From the NCBI GenBank assembly GCA_022561335.1, contig JADFRL010000006.1:1-40555 (forward strand): a stretch of DNA of 40,555 nucleotides, written 5' to 3'. Of this stretch, positions 1-10,153 are shown in pieces (positions within the stretch are counted from its first letter, which is position 1; every line of letters starts with the position of its first letter). The DNA comes from Patescibacteria group bacterium (GTDB lineage: Bacteria > Patescibacteriota > Minisyncoccia > Phycocordibacterales > JACZSL01). The notes below the pieces were generated by a model that saw only the letters and a program-made list of their open reading frames with translations, was not told where the DNA came from and did no database searches. The position numbers were made by a program, and so were the translations under genes.

Positions 1-1359
1 ATCTTTCCGAGTCATTTCCCTTTCGTGTTGGAAATCATCCTCTGTTTCTTGACGATCATGCATATGCTTGGGTATTTTGACTATTTCTTCCCACACGATA
101 TCCTCGGAAGTATTGAGTCTGCGCGCTACTTTTCCTACAAAATGAGCTTGGTCTACTTTATTTGCAATACGAGCTACAAAGGGCAGTACTCGGTCAACCA
201 CCGCTCGCCCATACGATCGATCATCCTTTCCCTCTGCCTTAAGCACATCAAGATAAAAATCAACAATATGCTTCGAGGTTCGTATAGCTTCCTTAAAATG
301 TCCTGCTCCCATACGCACCAGGTCAGCGGGATCTATCCCGGAGGGTATAGCCGCTACCTTGACGTCCATGCCGGCTGAGAGGACGAGTCCGGCACTTCTT
401 CCCGAGGAAGCAACTCCTGCTTGATCTGCATCATAGGCTAGAACGATATTACTCGAAAGGCGTCTGAGAGCATTTATTTGAGGGGGCGTGAGAGCCGTAC
501 CTGAAAGAGCCACCGTGTTAGGAAAGCCTGCCTGATGTGACATTAACAGATCCATTTGCCCCTCAACTACAATTGAGAAATTCGACTTACGAATAGTATA
601 TTTAGCCTTGTCATACCCATACAGCACTCTAGATTTATTAAACAAAACAGTTTCAGGACTGTTGATGTATTTTGCACTCTCGTCTATTTTAGGAAACAGC
701 CTGCCGGAGAAAGCAATGATTCTGCCTGAACCGTCAGCAATAGGAAACATGATGCGTCCCCGAAATCGATCATAATATCTTTTTTTATATGCCTGCTTTT
801 CCGAGATAGAGTCATGTTCAGATAATTTTATAAGTCCCGCTTTCTCAATTTCTTTATCCGAGTACCCCATGCCTTGTAAATGACCGTGGAGGGCATTCCA
901 CTCCTCTTTTGCATATCCAAGCCGAAACTTTACACTGGTATCTGCAGTTAATCCTCTCTTAATAAGATACTCCTGTGCTTTTTCCTCATTTTTTAAAGAA
1001 CGTTCAAAGTAGGAAGTAGTTTCCGCAAGTAATTCATACATACGAGTTCGCTCGTCACGAATTGACCGACTCTCAAGTGCAAGAGGAACTCCCGCATGTT
1101 CAGAAAGCACTTTGAGAGCTCCTCTAAAATCAAGTCCTTCAAACTGCTCAATGAAAGTAAATATGTCGCCTTTGACACCACATCCGAAACAATAAAAAGT
1201 ATTTCTACTTGGAGAAACAAAAAAAGAGGGGGTCTTTTCATTATGAAAGGGACACTTGGCTTTCAAGTTGCTCCCTGCTTTCTCCAAGGTAAGGTACCTA
1301 CTTACCACATCGACAATTCCCAGCCGTTCCTTTATTTGATCTACTGAGGAAGAAGACAT
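1..1359 (-). CDS. dnaG: DNA primase DnaG (partial, C-terminus off the left edge)
   Basis: Primase that makes RNA primers at the replication fork. The frame is open for 453 codons from an ATG at 1359 and leaves the window without a stop, so the end of the protein, including the usual helicase-interaction region, is not seen. The N-terminus reads MSSSSVDQIKERLGIVDVVS and carries the CHC2 zinc finger (C36-x2-H39 and C57-x2-C60, in CPFH and CFGC). The catalytic core follows, and the Toprim motifs are visible as VVEGQMDLL with its glutamate and YDADQAG with its metal-binding aspartates. The gene lies 77 bp after rpoC on the same strand. In many bacteria dnaG is followed by rpoD, which here would lie beyond the window; that is inference. 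Confidence 0.95.
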   Translation of the reverse strand, partial: MSSSSVDQIKERLGIVDVVSRYLTLEKAGSNLKAKCPFHNEKTPSFFVSPSRNTFYCFGCGVKGDIFTFIEQFEGLDFRGALKVLSEHAGVPLALESRSIRDERTRMYELLAETTSYFERSLKNEEKAQEYLIKRGLTADTSVKFRLGYAKEEWNALHGHLQGMGYSDKEIEKAGLIKLSEHDSISEKQAYKKRYYDRFRGRIMFPIADGSGRIIAFSGRLFPKIDESAKYINSPETVLFNKSRVLYGYDKAKYTIRKSNFSIVVEGQMDLLMSHQAGFPNTVALSGTALTPPQINALRRLSSNIVLAYDADQAGVASSGRSAGLVLSAGMDVKVAAIPSGIDPADLVRMGAGHFKEAIRTSKHIVDFYLDVLKAEGKDDRSYGRAVVDRVLPFVARIANKVDQAHFVGKVARRLNTSEDIVWEEIVKIPKHMHDRQETEDDFQHEREMTRKD

Positions 1360-1386
1360 AATGTATACCACTTAAGACCCTCTCAG

Positions 1387-1406
1387 TCTATGAGATATCT
1401 CATAGA
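1387..1406. promoter_or_regulatory. 20-bp perfect palindrome between rpoC and dnaG
   Basis: TCTATGAGATATCTCATAGA reads the same on both strands. It lies in the 77-bp gap between the rpoC stop and the dnaG start. No T-run follows, so an intrinsic terminator is unlikely. It could be an operator for dnaG or a processing hairpin. Confidence 0.45.
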
Positions 1407-1436
1407 ACTTCAAACACATATACACCGTACTGCTAA

Positions 1437-4400
1437 CTACACCAACTCCTTGTCTTCAATAGGTTCATGTGAGATGTCAAGTTCTTGAATGCTATTAAAT
1501 TTAGAGCTGCCTTTGAATCCAGTGCCAGCAGGAATGAGACGCCCAATAATGACATTCTCTTTGAGTCCCACCAGCATGTCCTCAGCACCTCGTATAGCTG
1601 CGTTAATAAGAACTTTAGTCGTATTTTGAAATGATGCTGCCGATAAGAAGCTCCTGCGTGTAAGCGAAACTTCTGAAATCCCCAGCACGAGTGGTTCTAC
1701 TGTTGCCTGAACTCCCCCCGCTGCTTTTACTCTTTCCTGAGTTGCAGTAAGATCGTAATCCTCGACAATATCTCCAGTTGTAAAATGGGTATCACCCGAA
1801 TCTTTGATTTTTTTTCTGGAAAACATTTGCTTAATAATAACCTCTATATGTTTTCTGGAGATAGTGGCCCCTTGAAGCTCATATACTTTACTTACTTCAC
1901 TGATTATGTAATTCTGGGTTCGTTCTTTACCTCCATACTTAAAGAGCTGACCCAGTTCCACAGACCCATCAGTCATAATATCACCCCTTTCAACTTGATC
2001 CCCCACATTCACGAGCGGCATTCGTCTGAACTGAGCAGTGTACTCGGTATCCTTACGTGTCGCCTTTGAGGACTCCTTCCCGCCAGACTTAGGAAGTATA
2101 ATAATAATCTTCTCCTTATCTTCATCTCGAATCTCTGAAATTGTACCGGTTATCCTTGCTATAGCTGCTTCACTTTTTGGAGTACGTCTTTCAAAAATTT
2201 CTTCAACTCGAGGTAAACCTTGAGTTATATCTCCTCCCACCGATGCCGTACCTCCTGAGTGAAACGTCCTCATAGTAAGCTGCGTGCCTGGCTCACCTAT
2301 AGCTTGTGCTGCAATCGTTCCTACAGCCTCCCCAACCTCCACAAGGTTATCAGTCGTAAGATCTATACCATAGCATTGTCTGCAAATACCTCGGATTGTT
2401 CTGCATGTCATGGGGGAGCGAACACATACTCGGGAAATATCAGAATCGTCAATTTGTTGTGCTTCATCTGAAGACAGAAGATGACTTTTTTTAAAGGAAA
2501 TGCCGCTATGAGCTGTAATACTTTCTGCAAGAATTCTCCCCTTTATATTCTTGGCAAAGGAAATTTCAATTCCAGAAGCGCTCGCACGGTCTATAGTAAT
2601 TTTATCCTTCGTACCGCAATCTTCTTCCATAATAACGACGTCTTGCGCCACATCAAAAAGTCTTCGAGTCAAATACCCCGCCTTTGCGGTCTGAAGTGCT
2701 GTGTCGGCTAAACCCTTGCGAGCGCCGTGGGTCGTAATGAAGTATTCTATGGGGGTAAGGCCTTCTTTCATTGAGGCTACTATGGGAAAATCTATTGTCT
2801 CACCTCGGGGGTTGGTGATTAGTCCTTTCATACCTGCCATTTGTGTAATGTTCCCTATAGAACCGCGCGCACCCGATTTCCACATATCGTACACAGAGCC
2901 GTTTTTATCAATGGAATCCGGCAATATTTTTTCTATCTCATTTTTTGCCGCATGCCAAATTTCAATAACCTTCCTGCGGCGCTCCTCCTTTGACAACAGC
3001 CCCTCATTGTACTGAGCGACAACTTTCTTTTCATGACCTCGTGCTCTCTCAATAATTTCCTCCTTACCCTCTGGAACTTTCAAGTCATCCATGCTCCACG
3101 TAATACCTGAGTGGGTTGCATAACGAAATCCAAATGATTTAATTTTATCAACAATATCCGGAATACGATCAAGGCCGTACTTTTTGATGAGATTATCTAC
3201 AAGATCCATCATCATTTTATGATTTATCTCTTCATTAATGAAGGGGTAATCACTGGGAAGTATGCCGTTAAACAAAAGACGTCCTACAGAAGTTTCAAAC
3301 ACCTGTCCCTTAAAGTTTACGTACCGAGCGCTGTCTGTCGGGAGCACTTTTACCTTCGCTCGAAAATCTGTCTCATCAAAGTCATAGGAAGTAATAGCAC
3401 TGTTAGGAGTCGGGAATATTTTACCTTCACCCTTGGAGCCTTCAATAATTTTGGTCATCCAGTAAACACCGAGTATTATATCGAGCATCTTGTTTGATAT
3501 TACGGGAGAACCGTTTCCCGGCTTTAGTATATTTTTGTTCGCTGACATAATAGTTTTTGCCTCAAACTGTGCGGCTATTGAAAGAGGAACATGGACAGCC
3601 ATTTGGTCTCCGTCAAAATCGGCATTGAACGCAGAGCACACCAAAGGGTGAATTTGAATAGCGTTTCCTTCAATGAGGACAGGTCGAAATGCTTGAATGC
3701 CCTGACGGTGCAGTGTCGGAGCCCGATTGAGAAGTACATACTTGTCTTTGATGACATCCTCAAGAATTGCCCATACTTCCGGTATGGCATCATCAATAAG
3801 ACGATTGGCGCCGCGAATATTGTAAGCAAGTTCTTTTTCGAGAAGTTTTGAAATAACAAAAGGCCTGAAGAGTTCAAGTGTCATGTGTTTAGGCAATCCG
3901 CATTGATCAAGCTTTAAGTCAGGTCCGACCACTATTACACTGCGTCCAGAATAATCCACTCGCTTCCCCAGAAGATTCTGCCTGAAATATCCCTGTTTCC
4001 CTTTGAGATAATCAGAAAGTGACTTAAGAGGCCTACGCTGAGCTTGGCTCATGGCTGAAAAAGTCGTATTCCCATGTCGAATCGAATTGTCGATGAGAGC
4101 ATCCACCGCTTCCTGTAAAATACGCTTCTCGTTTCGAAGAATGACGTCAGGTGCATTAATATCCTTAAGTTTTTTTAGTCGATTGTTTCGATTAATGACA
4201 CGCCGGTAAAGATCGTTTACATCGGATGTTGCGTGCCTACCTCCTTCAAGAGCGACCATGGGCCTGAGAGCGGGAGGTATAATGGGGACGCGAACAAGAA
4301 ACATCCATTCAGGCCGCACGCCTGCTTTTACCATTGAACGAGTAAGACTTAATCGTTTGTTAAGTTTAGCTCGCTCGACTGAACCGGCCTTTTGAAGTCT

Positions 4401-5114
4401 CTCCTCAAACTGTTCTACCAATGTAGAAAGGTTGATTCCTTTAAAAATATTATATATGGCTTCTGCGCCGATGTTAGCCTCAAACATCGTGCCGTACTTA
4501 ACAGAAAATCTGTGATGCGTTACCTCGTCTATTACACGTCCTTCGACAATACTTTCAATTTCAGCTTTTGTATCAACGAGCAGACTTTTAAGGCTAATCT
4601 TAGCCTTAGACTCGGTAAGCGATTTGACTTTACTCTTATACTCACTGTCAAGATCCTGCAAAATACGCCCTTTCTCCTTGGCGATTACACTGGTTATAAT
4701 ATAACCAGCAAAATAAATTACTTTTTCAACTTCACTTGCAGGAATTCCTAAGATAAGACCAATACGAGAAGGAATGCCTCGCAGGAACCAAATATGAGAA
4801 ACAGGGGTTGCAAGCTCTATGTGTCCCATGCGTTCACGGCGTACTATAGAACGCGTAATCTCTACTCCGCACTTTTCACATTCTATGCCTTTATAGCGAA
4901 TACCGCGATATTTTCCGCAATAGCATTCATAATCTCGTTCAGGTCCAAATATTTTTTCGTCAAACAGCCCATTCTTCTCGGCACGCTGTGTCCTATAGTT
5001 AATGGTCTCAGGCTTTAAAACCTCTCCATATGACCAATCCTTGATTCGTTCAGGAGACGCAAGCTTTAAAGTAATTGAATCGAAATTATTTGTATTGAAT
5101 ATAGTTTTTCTCAT
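1437..5114 (-). CDS. rpoC: DNA-directed RNA polymerase subunit beta'
   Basis: Catalytic clamp subunit of RNA polymerase, 1225 aa, shorter than the roughly 1400 aa of E. coli. The N-terminal zinc ribbon has C64, C66, C79 and C82 (CYCG and CEKC). The active-site loop NADFDGDQM is at residues 497-505, with the three Mg-binding aspartates D499, D501 and D503. [20 protein letters not shown] precedes it. The second zinc site (CGTKDK, then [11 protein letters not shown]) and the bridge-helix/trigger-loop region with [20 protein letters not shown] are intact. It starts 11 bp after the rpoB stop, so the two are co-transcribed. The start is an ATG opening [20 protein letters not shown], a normal beta' N-terminus. 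Confidence 0.98.
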   Translation of the reverse strand: MRKTIFNTNNFDSITLKLASPERIKDWSYGEVLKPETINYRTQRAEKNGLFDEKIFGPERDYECYCGKYRGIRYKGIECEKCGVEITRSIVRRERMGHIELATPVSHIWFLRGIPSRIGLILGIPASEVEKVIYFAGYIITSVIAKEKGRILQDLDSEYKSKVKSLTESKAKISLKSLLVDTKAEIESIVEGRVIDEVTHHRFSVKYGTMFEANIGAEAIYNIFKGINLSTLVEQFEERLQKAGSVERAKLNKRLSLTRSMVKAGVRPEWMFLVRVPIIPPALRPMVALEGGRHATSDVNDLYRRVINRNNRLKKLKDINAPDVILRNEKRILQEAVDALIDNSIRHGNTTFSAMSQAQRRPLKSLSDYLKGKQGYFRQNLLGKRVDYSGRSVIVVGPDLKLDQCGLPKHMTLELFRPFVISKLLEKELAYNIRGANRLIDDAIPEVWAILEDVIKDKYVLLNRAPTLHRQGIQAFRPVLIEGNAIQIHPLVCSAFNADFDGDQMAVHVPLSIAAQFEAKTIMSANKNILKPGNGSPVISNKMLDIILGVYWMTKIIEGSKGEGKIFPTPNSAITSYDFDETDFRAKVKVLPTDSARYVNFKGQVFETSVGRLLFNGILPSDYPFINEEINHKMMMDLVDNLIKKYGLDRIPDIVDKIKSFGFRYATHSGITWSMDDLKVPEGKEEIIERARGHEKKVVAQYNEGLLSKEERRRKVIEIWHAAKNEIEKILPDSIDKNGSVYDMWKSGARGSIGNITQMAGMKGLITNPRGETIDFPIVASMKEGLTPIEYFITTHGARKGLADTALQTAKAGYLTRRLFDVAQDVVIMEEDCGTKDKITIDRASASGIEISFAKNIKGRILAESITAHSGISFKKSHLLSSDEAQQIDDSDISRVCVRSPMTCRTIRGICRQCYGIDLTTDNLVEVGEAVGTIAAQAIGEPGTQLTMRTFHSGGTASVGGDITQGLPRVEEIFERRTPKSEAAIARITGTISEIRDEDKEKIIIILPKSGGKESSKATRKDTEYTAQFRRMPLVNVGDQVERGDIMTDGSVELGQLFKYGGKERTQNYIISEVSKVYELQGATISRKHIEVIIKQMFSRKKIKDSGDTHFTTGDIVEDYDLTATQERVKAAGGVQATVEPLVLGISEVSLTRRSFLSAASFQNTTKVLINAAIRGAEDMLVGLKENVIIGRLIPAGTGFKGSSKFNSIQELDISHEPIEDKELV

Positions 5115-5125
5115 AATACTCTTGA

Positions 5126-8100
5126 TTACACTGCCTTATCTTCAATTACGGAACGTGTCAGTTGTACATCAAGCGAAAGTCCCCGCAGTTGAGCTAAAAG
5201 CACATTGAATGCCGCTGGGGTGTGTGAGTGTGTTATGCGCTCACCTTTCACGATAGCATCGAATGCCGCTGTACGACCGACAATGTCATCAGATTTAATG
5301 GTTAACATCTCACGTAGTGTGTGTGCCGCACCATATCCGAGAAGCGCCCACACTTCCATCTCCCCAAAACGCTGCCCCCCAGACTGTGCCTTACCCCCAA
5401 GAGGCTGCTGTGTAATAAGTGAATACGGTCCAATAGAACGCATGTGAATCTTATCTTGAACCATGTGGTGCAGCTTCATAATATACATATAACCCACAGC
5501 AATATCTTGATCAAACGCTACACCCGAGCGTCCATCGAAGAGCTCCGTCTTGCCGTTTTCACTGAATCCTGCCTTCTTAAGTTCTTCCCTGATTTCACTA
5601 TCCGTTGCCCCCGCAAAAGGCGGGACGATAGCTTGATAGTTTAACAAGTTTGCCGCAAGTCCTAAGTGCATCTCGAGAATTTGACCTAGGTTCATGCGTG
5701 AGGGAACGCCGAGTGGAGTTAGGATTATATCAATAGGCGTACCATCCTTCATAAAAGGCATGTCCTCCTCGGGCAGGATCCTCGAAATCACTCCCTTATT
5801 ACCGTGCCGTCCGGCAAGTTTGTCGCCGACGGAAACATTTCGCAGTTGAGCAACAGTGACATGAATGCGCTTTATAATTCCCGAGTCCATAGCGTTTCCT
5901 TGCTCCCTGGAAAAAACTTTCACGCCGATAACACGTCCGCGCTCTCCCCCCTCAAGCCGAAGCGATGTATCTTTAACATCTTTTGCCTTTTCACCAAAAA
6001 TTGAGCGGAGCAGCCTCTCTTCAGGAGTAAGCTGTGTCTCGCCCTTGGGCGTCACTTTCCCGACCAATATATCTCCCGGGCGCACTTCGGCCCCAATTCT
6101 TACAATGCCATCCTCATCAAGATTCTTAAGCTTGATCTCTCCCACGTTCGGTATGTCGTGTGTAGTGACTTCCGGCCCCAGTTTGGTGTCTCGAACCCTC
6201 ACCTGGAACTCCTTCATGTGGATACTCGTAAACTTACTGTTTTTAACCAACCGCTCAGAAATAATCATGGCATCCTCATAATTGGCACCCGACCATGACA
6301 TGAAGGCAACTAAGATATTTTGTCCAAGCGCCATTTGTCCTCCATCTGTTGAGGAAGTATCAGCAAGAAGAGCGCCCTTTTTTATTTTTTGCCCGATGGA
6401 AACAACCGGACGCTGATGAAACACAGTGAAGTGATTGGTGCGATTAAAGTTAATAAGCTTGTACTTAATTTCCTTTCCACCTCCTCCTAGGATTACGATT
6501 TCACTGGCATCAACTTTTGTTATCGTTCCGCTCTCTTTTGCGAGTACTATTCTTCCCGTGTCCTGAGCCGCTTTTTCTTCAATTCCTGTCGCCACCAGAG
6601 GCGCTTCGGGAATCACACAAGGTGTTGCCTGCTTTTGCATATTACTTCCCATGAGAGCTCTGTTTGCATCATCATGTTCAAGAAAAGGAATCATAGAGGT
6701 GGCAACTGAGAACGCCTGATTAGTCGCAATATCGATAAAGTCAACCTGATCGCGAGGTACTCTGCCCGGCACACCTGCCGTACGGACTTCCACAGGCCCG
6801 TCCACGATAGTGCCTCCCTCATCATGAACCGTTGCGGCATGGGCTATATTATACTTTTCCTCTTCGAATGCATTCATATACTGTATTTCTTCGGTTATCT
6901 TTCCTCCCTCAACTTTTGCATAGGGCGTTTCTATGAGACCAAATTCATTTATTCGAGCATATACTGATAGCCTCAAAATTAAACCAATATTAGGCCCCTC
7001 GGGAGTATGAATGGGACAGAGTCGTCCATAATGCGACGGGTGGACATCACGCACTTCAAAGCCAGCCCTCTCGCGTGTAAGTCCTCCCGGACCGAGTGCA
7101 GAAAGCGTCCGCATATTCTCAAGTTCCGAGAGTACATTTTCCTGCTGTATAAACTGAGAAAGCTGATTGGTTGTAAAAAATTCTTTTATTCTAGCCTGAA
7201 GAGGCCTTGGATTTAAAAATTGGATAGGAAGTGATGTCTCAATGTCTACAGTAGACATTCGATCTTGAATATTTCGCTTCATGTGGCTCATCCCGACTCG
7301 CACCTTCTGTTGAAGCATTTCCCCCACATAGCGCACGCGCCTGAAGCCAAGATGATCAATATCGTCCGGGAGAGCTCCCGGTGTATGGTTTTGCTTAATG
7401 ATGTAGGCGACGGTTGATACAATATCATCAAGAGATACGACCCTCCGCGCAAGCTCATGTTCATCCAAACTCTTCTTAAAACGCTCATTAAAACGATACC
7501 TTCCCACAGGGGAAAGATCGTAGCGCTCCTCACTGAAAATTGAGTTAACATAGTCATGTGCATTTTGGGCAGTAGCAAGATCCCCATCTCGAAGCTTTTT
7601 ATGAATTTCAATATAAGCTTCTTCAACGGTCCCCGCAGGGTCTTTTTCAAGTGAACTCTCTATATAAGCTTTAGCATGAGAATCGCTTGCAAAAAGTGAA
7701 TACATATCCCGATCAAAATGCGCTCCTAGAATACGCAATAGTGACGTAACAGGAAATTTTCGCTTGCGATCAATCTTTACGTAAATAGCGTTGTCTGCAT
7801 CACTTTCTATTTCTATCCATGCACCTCGAGATGGTATGATTTTTGCTCCAAAGAGCCTCTTCCCGCGCAACTCACGTACTGTAAAAAATACACCAAACGA
7901 GCGGGCAAGTTGGGGTACGATGACTCGCTCTATACCATTTATTATAAACGTTCCATGCCCTGTCATAATAGGAAAATCGGCCAAGAATATTTCCTGCTCT
8001 TTACTGATATTGAGCGTTTTATTTATGAGTTTTACGTTTACACGCAGTACAGCATCATACGTGAGCATATTTTCTTTTGCATAATACTCATCAAACTTCG

Positions 8101-8365
8101 GCTCGCCAATCTCAAAATTCGAAAACTCGAGTTCAAACTTTTTCTCTGAATAATCTTTTATGGGAGTAAACTCTTTAAATGTTTCTCCAAGCCCCACTTT
8201 AATAAGCCAATTGAATGAATCCAATTGGGCTTTAACCAAGTTAGGAATTTCAACAAGCGGTTTATTGAATCTACTGAAATATTTTTTCTCTCGTGCTGCT
8301 ATACTTTTCATCCCGCTAAAAGCCTCTGAGTCAGTTGATTTATTTACTGTCTTTTCTATAGCCAT
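5126..8365 (-). CDS. rpoB: DNA-directed RNA polymerase subunit beta
   Basis: RNA polymerase beta subunit, 1079 aa (E. coli 1342), the compact form without the large lineage-specific insertions. Conserved blocks include SALGPGGLTRERAGFEVRDV, HPSHYGRLCPIHTPEGPNIG, the YEDAMIISERLV segment, GDKLAGRHGNKGVIS and GGKAQSGGQRFGEMEVWALL near the C-terminus. The rifampicin-pocket segment (residues 401-422) reads QLSQFIQQENVLSELENMRT and then LS, so E. coli positions D516, H526 and R529 correspond to Q, N and T. The gene leads rpoBC. No rplJ/rplL, the usual upstream neighbours, are present; a repeat-rich gap takes their place. Confidence 0.98.
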   Translation of the reverse strand: MAIEKTVNKSTDSEAFSGMKSIAAREKKYFSRFNKPLVEIPNLVKAQLDSFNWLIKVGLGETFKEFTPIKDYSEKKFELEFSNFEIGEPKFDEYYAKENMLTYDAVLRVNVKLINKTLNISKEQEIFLADFPIMTGHGTFIINGIERVIVPQLARSFGVFFTVRELRGKRLFGAKIIPSRGAWIEIESDADNAIYVKIDRKRKFPVTSLLRILGAHFDRDMYSLFASDSHAKAYIESSLEKDPAGTVEEAYIEIHKKLRDGDLATAQNAHDYVNSIFSEERYDLSPVGRYRFNERFKKSLDEHELARRVVSLDDIVSTVAYIIKQNHTPGALPDDIDHLGFRRVRYVGEMLQQKVRVGMSHMKRNIQDRMSTVDIETSLPIQFLNPRPLQARIKEFFTTNQLSQFIQQENVLSELENMRTLSALGPGGLTRERAGFEVRDVHPSHYGRLCPIHTPEGPNIGLILRLSVYARINEFGLIETPYAKVEGGKITEEIQYMNAFEEEKYNIAHAATVHDEGGTIVDGPVEVRTAGVPGRVPRDQVDFIDIATNQAFSVATSMIPFLEHDDANRALMGSNMQKQATPCVIPEAPLVATGIEEKAAQDTGRIVLAKESGTITKVDASEIVILGGGGKEIKYKLINFNRTNHFTVFHQRPVVSIGQKIKKGALLADTSSTDGGQMALGQNILVAFMSWSGANYEDAMIISERLVKNSKFTSIHMKEFQVRVRDTKLGPEVTTHDIPNVGEIKLKNLDEDGIVRIGAEVRPGDILVGKVTPKGETQLTPEERLLRSIFGEKAKDVKDTSLRLEGGERGRVIGVKVFSREQGNAMDSGIIKRIHVTVAQLRNVSVGDKLAGRHGNKGVISRILPEEDMPFMKDGTPIDIILTPLGVPSRMNLGQILEMHLGLAANLLNYQAIVPPFAGATDSEIREELKKAGFSENGKTELFDGRSGVAFDQDIAVGYMYIMKLHHMVQDKIHMRSIGPYSLITQQPLGGKAQSGGQRFGEMEVWALLGYGAAHTLREMLTIKSDDIVGRTAAFDAIVKGERITHSHTPAAFNVLLAQLRGLSLDVQLTRSVIEDKAV

Positions 8366-8421
8366 ATTTTTTGCTTACTTTTTTACTCACCAGTGCTTCT
8401 AACGGGATTCATGTCAATATA

Positions 8422-8449
8422 TATATACCGCCTAGAGGCACGCATACAA
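8422..8449 (-). promoter_or_regulatory. Candidate rpoBC promoter
   Basis: On the minus strand TTGTAT (8444-8449) and TATATA (8422-8427) are separated by 16 bp, about 57 bp before the rpoB ATG. The leader RNA would contain CCCGTTAGAAG, a motif that recurs in the repeat near rpsP. The spacing is good but the hexamers are only moderately close to consensus. Confidence 0.45.
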
Positions 8450-8744
8450 ACCAACCTTAACTCAATAAGGCTTGCTTGCTACTTTCTGTGACGTGTTAAA
8501 CTCTGCCCAACAAAGTAAAAAAAATTAAAAAAACGCCTTTGACGTTTATTTAGTATGAATAAAAGAGACGATACTATTATGAATAGTGAAATTCAAGAGT
8601 AACTCAATCGGCTTCAGAAGTTAAAAGGGATTATAGCTAAACTTTATTCTGCTGTCAATCTGACTTTATAAGCTAGAGGACATATATTATATATTGTCAA
8701 CTTCATCAGAAGCAGAAGACAGACAGTTCCAAAAAAGAACGTGG

Positions 8745-8822
8745 TATGAAAAGAGATTCATTTTCTCACTTCTAATTATATTTCCGCAAGAAAAAAGTAT
8801 GCGTGTCTTATAAACAGGGTCA
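8745..8822. repeat. Degenerate interspersed repeat, copy 1
   Basis: This stretch aligns to about 10905-11000. The best shared core is CTAATTATATTTCCGC here against TTAATTATATTCCCGC in the other copy. Both have an A/T-rich run before it, GAGATTCATTTT or GAGTTCACTTTT, and both end in GGGTCAAC or GGGTTGAC. Neither copy is coding. It directly abuts the inverted-repeat element that begins at 8822. Confidence 0.6.
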
Positions 8823-8959
8823 ACCTCCACACCAAACGAGCTGTTGCTGCTAATTTCTTTTGATACACTTGCGAGATAATAAACTGACTCACTGTCTAGA
8901 AAATTGTAAAAAGTATAAACGCACAGCAGAAATTAACAGCGCGTTATGGTGTGGAGGTT
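8822..8959. repeat. Inverted-repeat (MITE-like) element after trmD
   Basis: The ends AACCTCCACACCA (8822-8834) and TGGTGTGGAGGTT (8947-8959) are perfect 13-bp inverted repeats about 112 bp apart. Similarity continues inward on both arms: GAGCTGTT and AATTTCT on the left, CGCTGTTAATTTCT read inward from the right. The right end overlaps the trmD stop codon. Its termini resemble those of the 75-bp hairpin elements at 13128 and 36182 (ACCCCCACACCAATAA). There is no ORF inside. Confidence 0.6.
8908..8945 (-). terminator. Possible trmD terminator
   Basis: On the minus strand the stem AACGCGC (8945-8939) pairs with GTGCGTT (8924-8918) with one G-U pair. A T5 run follows after TATAC (8912-8908). 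The hairpin lies inside the inverted-repeat element, 13 bp after the trmD stop. The 14-nt loop makes it a moderate candidate. Confidence 0.4.
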
Positions 8960-9638
8960 AACTCCCCTGCTTTTTCTTTTTCCATTTTTCAATGTTCCTG
9001 TGATGACCTGACAGGAGCACTTTGGGCACGCAATATCTCCTGCCTTTATATAAGATAACCTCAGGACGGGTATATACGCTTGGGCTTGCAAAGCGATCTT
9101 CCTCAAGAGACTGCTTATTGCCCAGTACTGTGGGAACATATCGTGCGACCGCATCAAGGATTATCAAGGCTGGAAGTTCTCCTCCTGTTAAAATATAGGG
9201 CCCTACTGATACCTCATCGGCTCGAACCATTTTTTTAATCCGTATATCAATGCCTTCATAGTGTCCTGCAATAAGAACAACATGCTTAAAATCACTTGCC
9301 ACTTTCTTTGCATAGCTTCCTGAAAAGTTTCTTCCTGCCGTCGAAAAGAAAATAATTTTCACCTTTCTCTTTTTACCAACCGCTTTTTCGACGGCTCGTG
9401 CCACAGGAAGTGCCTCAACGACCATTCCTGGCCCCCCGCCATACGGACGCCTATCAATTCTTCTATGCCTGTCTGTCGTAAAATCCCTTGGATCATAAAA
9501 AGAAACCGTAATCTTTTTGTCCTTAATCGAACGGCCTATAATGGACTGAGCGAGGTAGGAGTTAAAGGCGCCCGGAAACAGTGTCACTATATGAAAATGT
9601 ACCACGTTAGAAGATACTGATGATTCTCTTTTGCTCAT
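8958..9638 (-). CDS. trmD: tRNA (guanine-N1)-methyltransferase TrmD
   Basis: SPOUT-family enzyme that methylates G37 of tRNAs to prevent frameshifting; 226 aa, close to normal length. It shows HIVTLFPGAF at the N-terminus, IDRRPYGGGPGM at 61-72, IAGHYEGID, and the SAM-knot segment SVGPYILTGGELPALIILDA. The C-terminal tRNA-binding part has RPEVILYKGRRYCVPKVLLS. The start is the ATG at 9638. The first 10-12 codons (MSKRESSVSS) lie before the conserved core and belong to a duplicated segment also found upstream at 9715-9748. The usual partner rimM is absent between this gene and rpsP. A terminator stands upstream, so trmD is probably transcribed separately from khpA-rpsP. Confidence 0.96.
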   Translation of the reverse strand: MSKRESSVSSNVVHFHIVTLFPGAFNSYLAQSIIGRSIKDKKITVSFYDPRDFTTDRHRRIDRRPYGGGPGMVVEALPVARAVEKAVGKKRKVKIIFFSTAGRNFSGSYAKKVASDFKHVVLIAGHYEGIDIRIKKMVRADEVSVGPYILTGGELPALIILDAVARYVPTVLGNKQSLEEDRFASPSVYTRPEVILYKGRRYCVPKVLLSGHHRNIEKWKKKKQGS

Positions 9639-9714
9639 AGTATATATACTAACTAGATGACGCTAGAGTGAATGTTCACGTTTTATTATTAAATCTCTAA
9701 CGGGGTGTATCCTA

Positions 9715-9748
9715 TTAGAAGATTCTGATGATTCTACTTTATTCATAG
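9715..9748 (-). repeat. Near-copy of the trmD 5' end
   Basis: Positions 9715-9748 match 9607-9640 at 29 of 34 bases and include a copy of the trmD start codon and first 11 codons. The flank ATATACTAA is shared too. Read on the minus strand the copy begins MNKVESSESSNR and stops after 27 codons. It looks like a local 108-bp-offset duplication that created a dead or upstream mini-ORF. Confidence 0.6.
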
Positions 9749-9765
9749 CCAATATACTAAACGTA

Positions 9766-9801
9766 GAAAAAACCGTGAAGCAAACATATCACGGTTCTTC
9801 T
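9766..9801 (-). terminator. Rho-independent terminator of the rpsP-khpA unit
   Basis: On the minus strand the perfect 8-bp stem AACCGTGA/TCACGGTT (9796-9789 and 9778-9771) is followed directly by a T6 run. It stands 38 bp after the stop of the KH-domain gene. Confidence 0.85.
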
Positions 9802-9838
9802 ATCCAGTCTATATTATTCAGTCTATATCTTTCTATAG

Positions 9839-10153
9839 CTACACTTTGAGATCCTCCATGGCTTCGTCAACTGTCTTGGTTGCTGATTGCTCTATAGTGC
9901 TCCCTCCCCCCTGCGGCTCATTTATTTTTAGATTCACGCGGGCATTATTTTTCATGCCGACAACCCGAAGCAGTGTCCGAATAGCTTTTGCGGTGTTGCC
10001 TGACCGTCCGATAATCTTGCCCATATCCTGTGGATCAACATCAAGGGTAAGAAGTACTCCCATCTCATCGACAACTCTATTTACTTTAACAGCATCCGGA
10101 CTGTCGACGAGAGTCTTTACAACAAACTCGAGAAAATCTTTATCTGCAGTCAT
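9839..10153 (-). CDS. khpA: KhpA-like KH-domain RNA-binding protein
   Basis: Small RNA-binding protein of the YlqC/KhpA family, 104 aa with one KH domain. The KH signature is IIGRSGNTAKAIRTLL, with the G-x-x-G loop GRSG at 49-52. The N-terminus DFLEFVVKTLVDSPDAVKV is typical of the family. A Gln/Thr/acidic tail of about 20 residues follows the domain. In many bacteria khpA lies between rpsP and rimM-trmD, and here it sits after rpsP in that order without rimM. It has a candidate promoter of its own and a strong terminator. Confidence 0.92.
   Translation of the reverse strand: MTADKDFLEFVVKTLVDSPDAVKVNRVVDEMGVLLTLDVDPQDMGKIIGRSGNTAKAIRTLLRVVGMKNNARVNLKINEPQGGGSTIEQSATKTVDEAMEDLKV

Larger units (their letters stand above)
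8366..8957. other. 592-bp gene-free region, repeat-rich
   Basis: No convincing coding sequence lies here. From low to high coordinates the gap holds the candidate rpoB promoter, an AT-rich stretch in which I see nothing assignable (about 8460-8740), a degenerate copy of the repeat found near rpsP (about 8745-8822), and an imperfect inverted-repeat element (8822-8959) that runs into the trmD stop codon. Confidence 0.7.
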
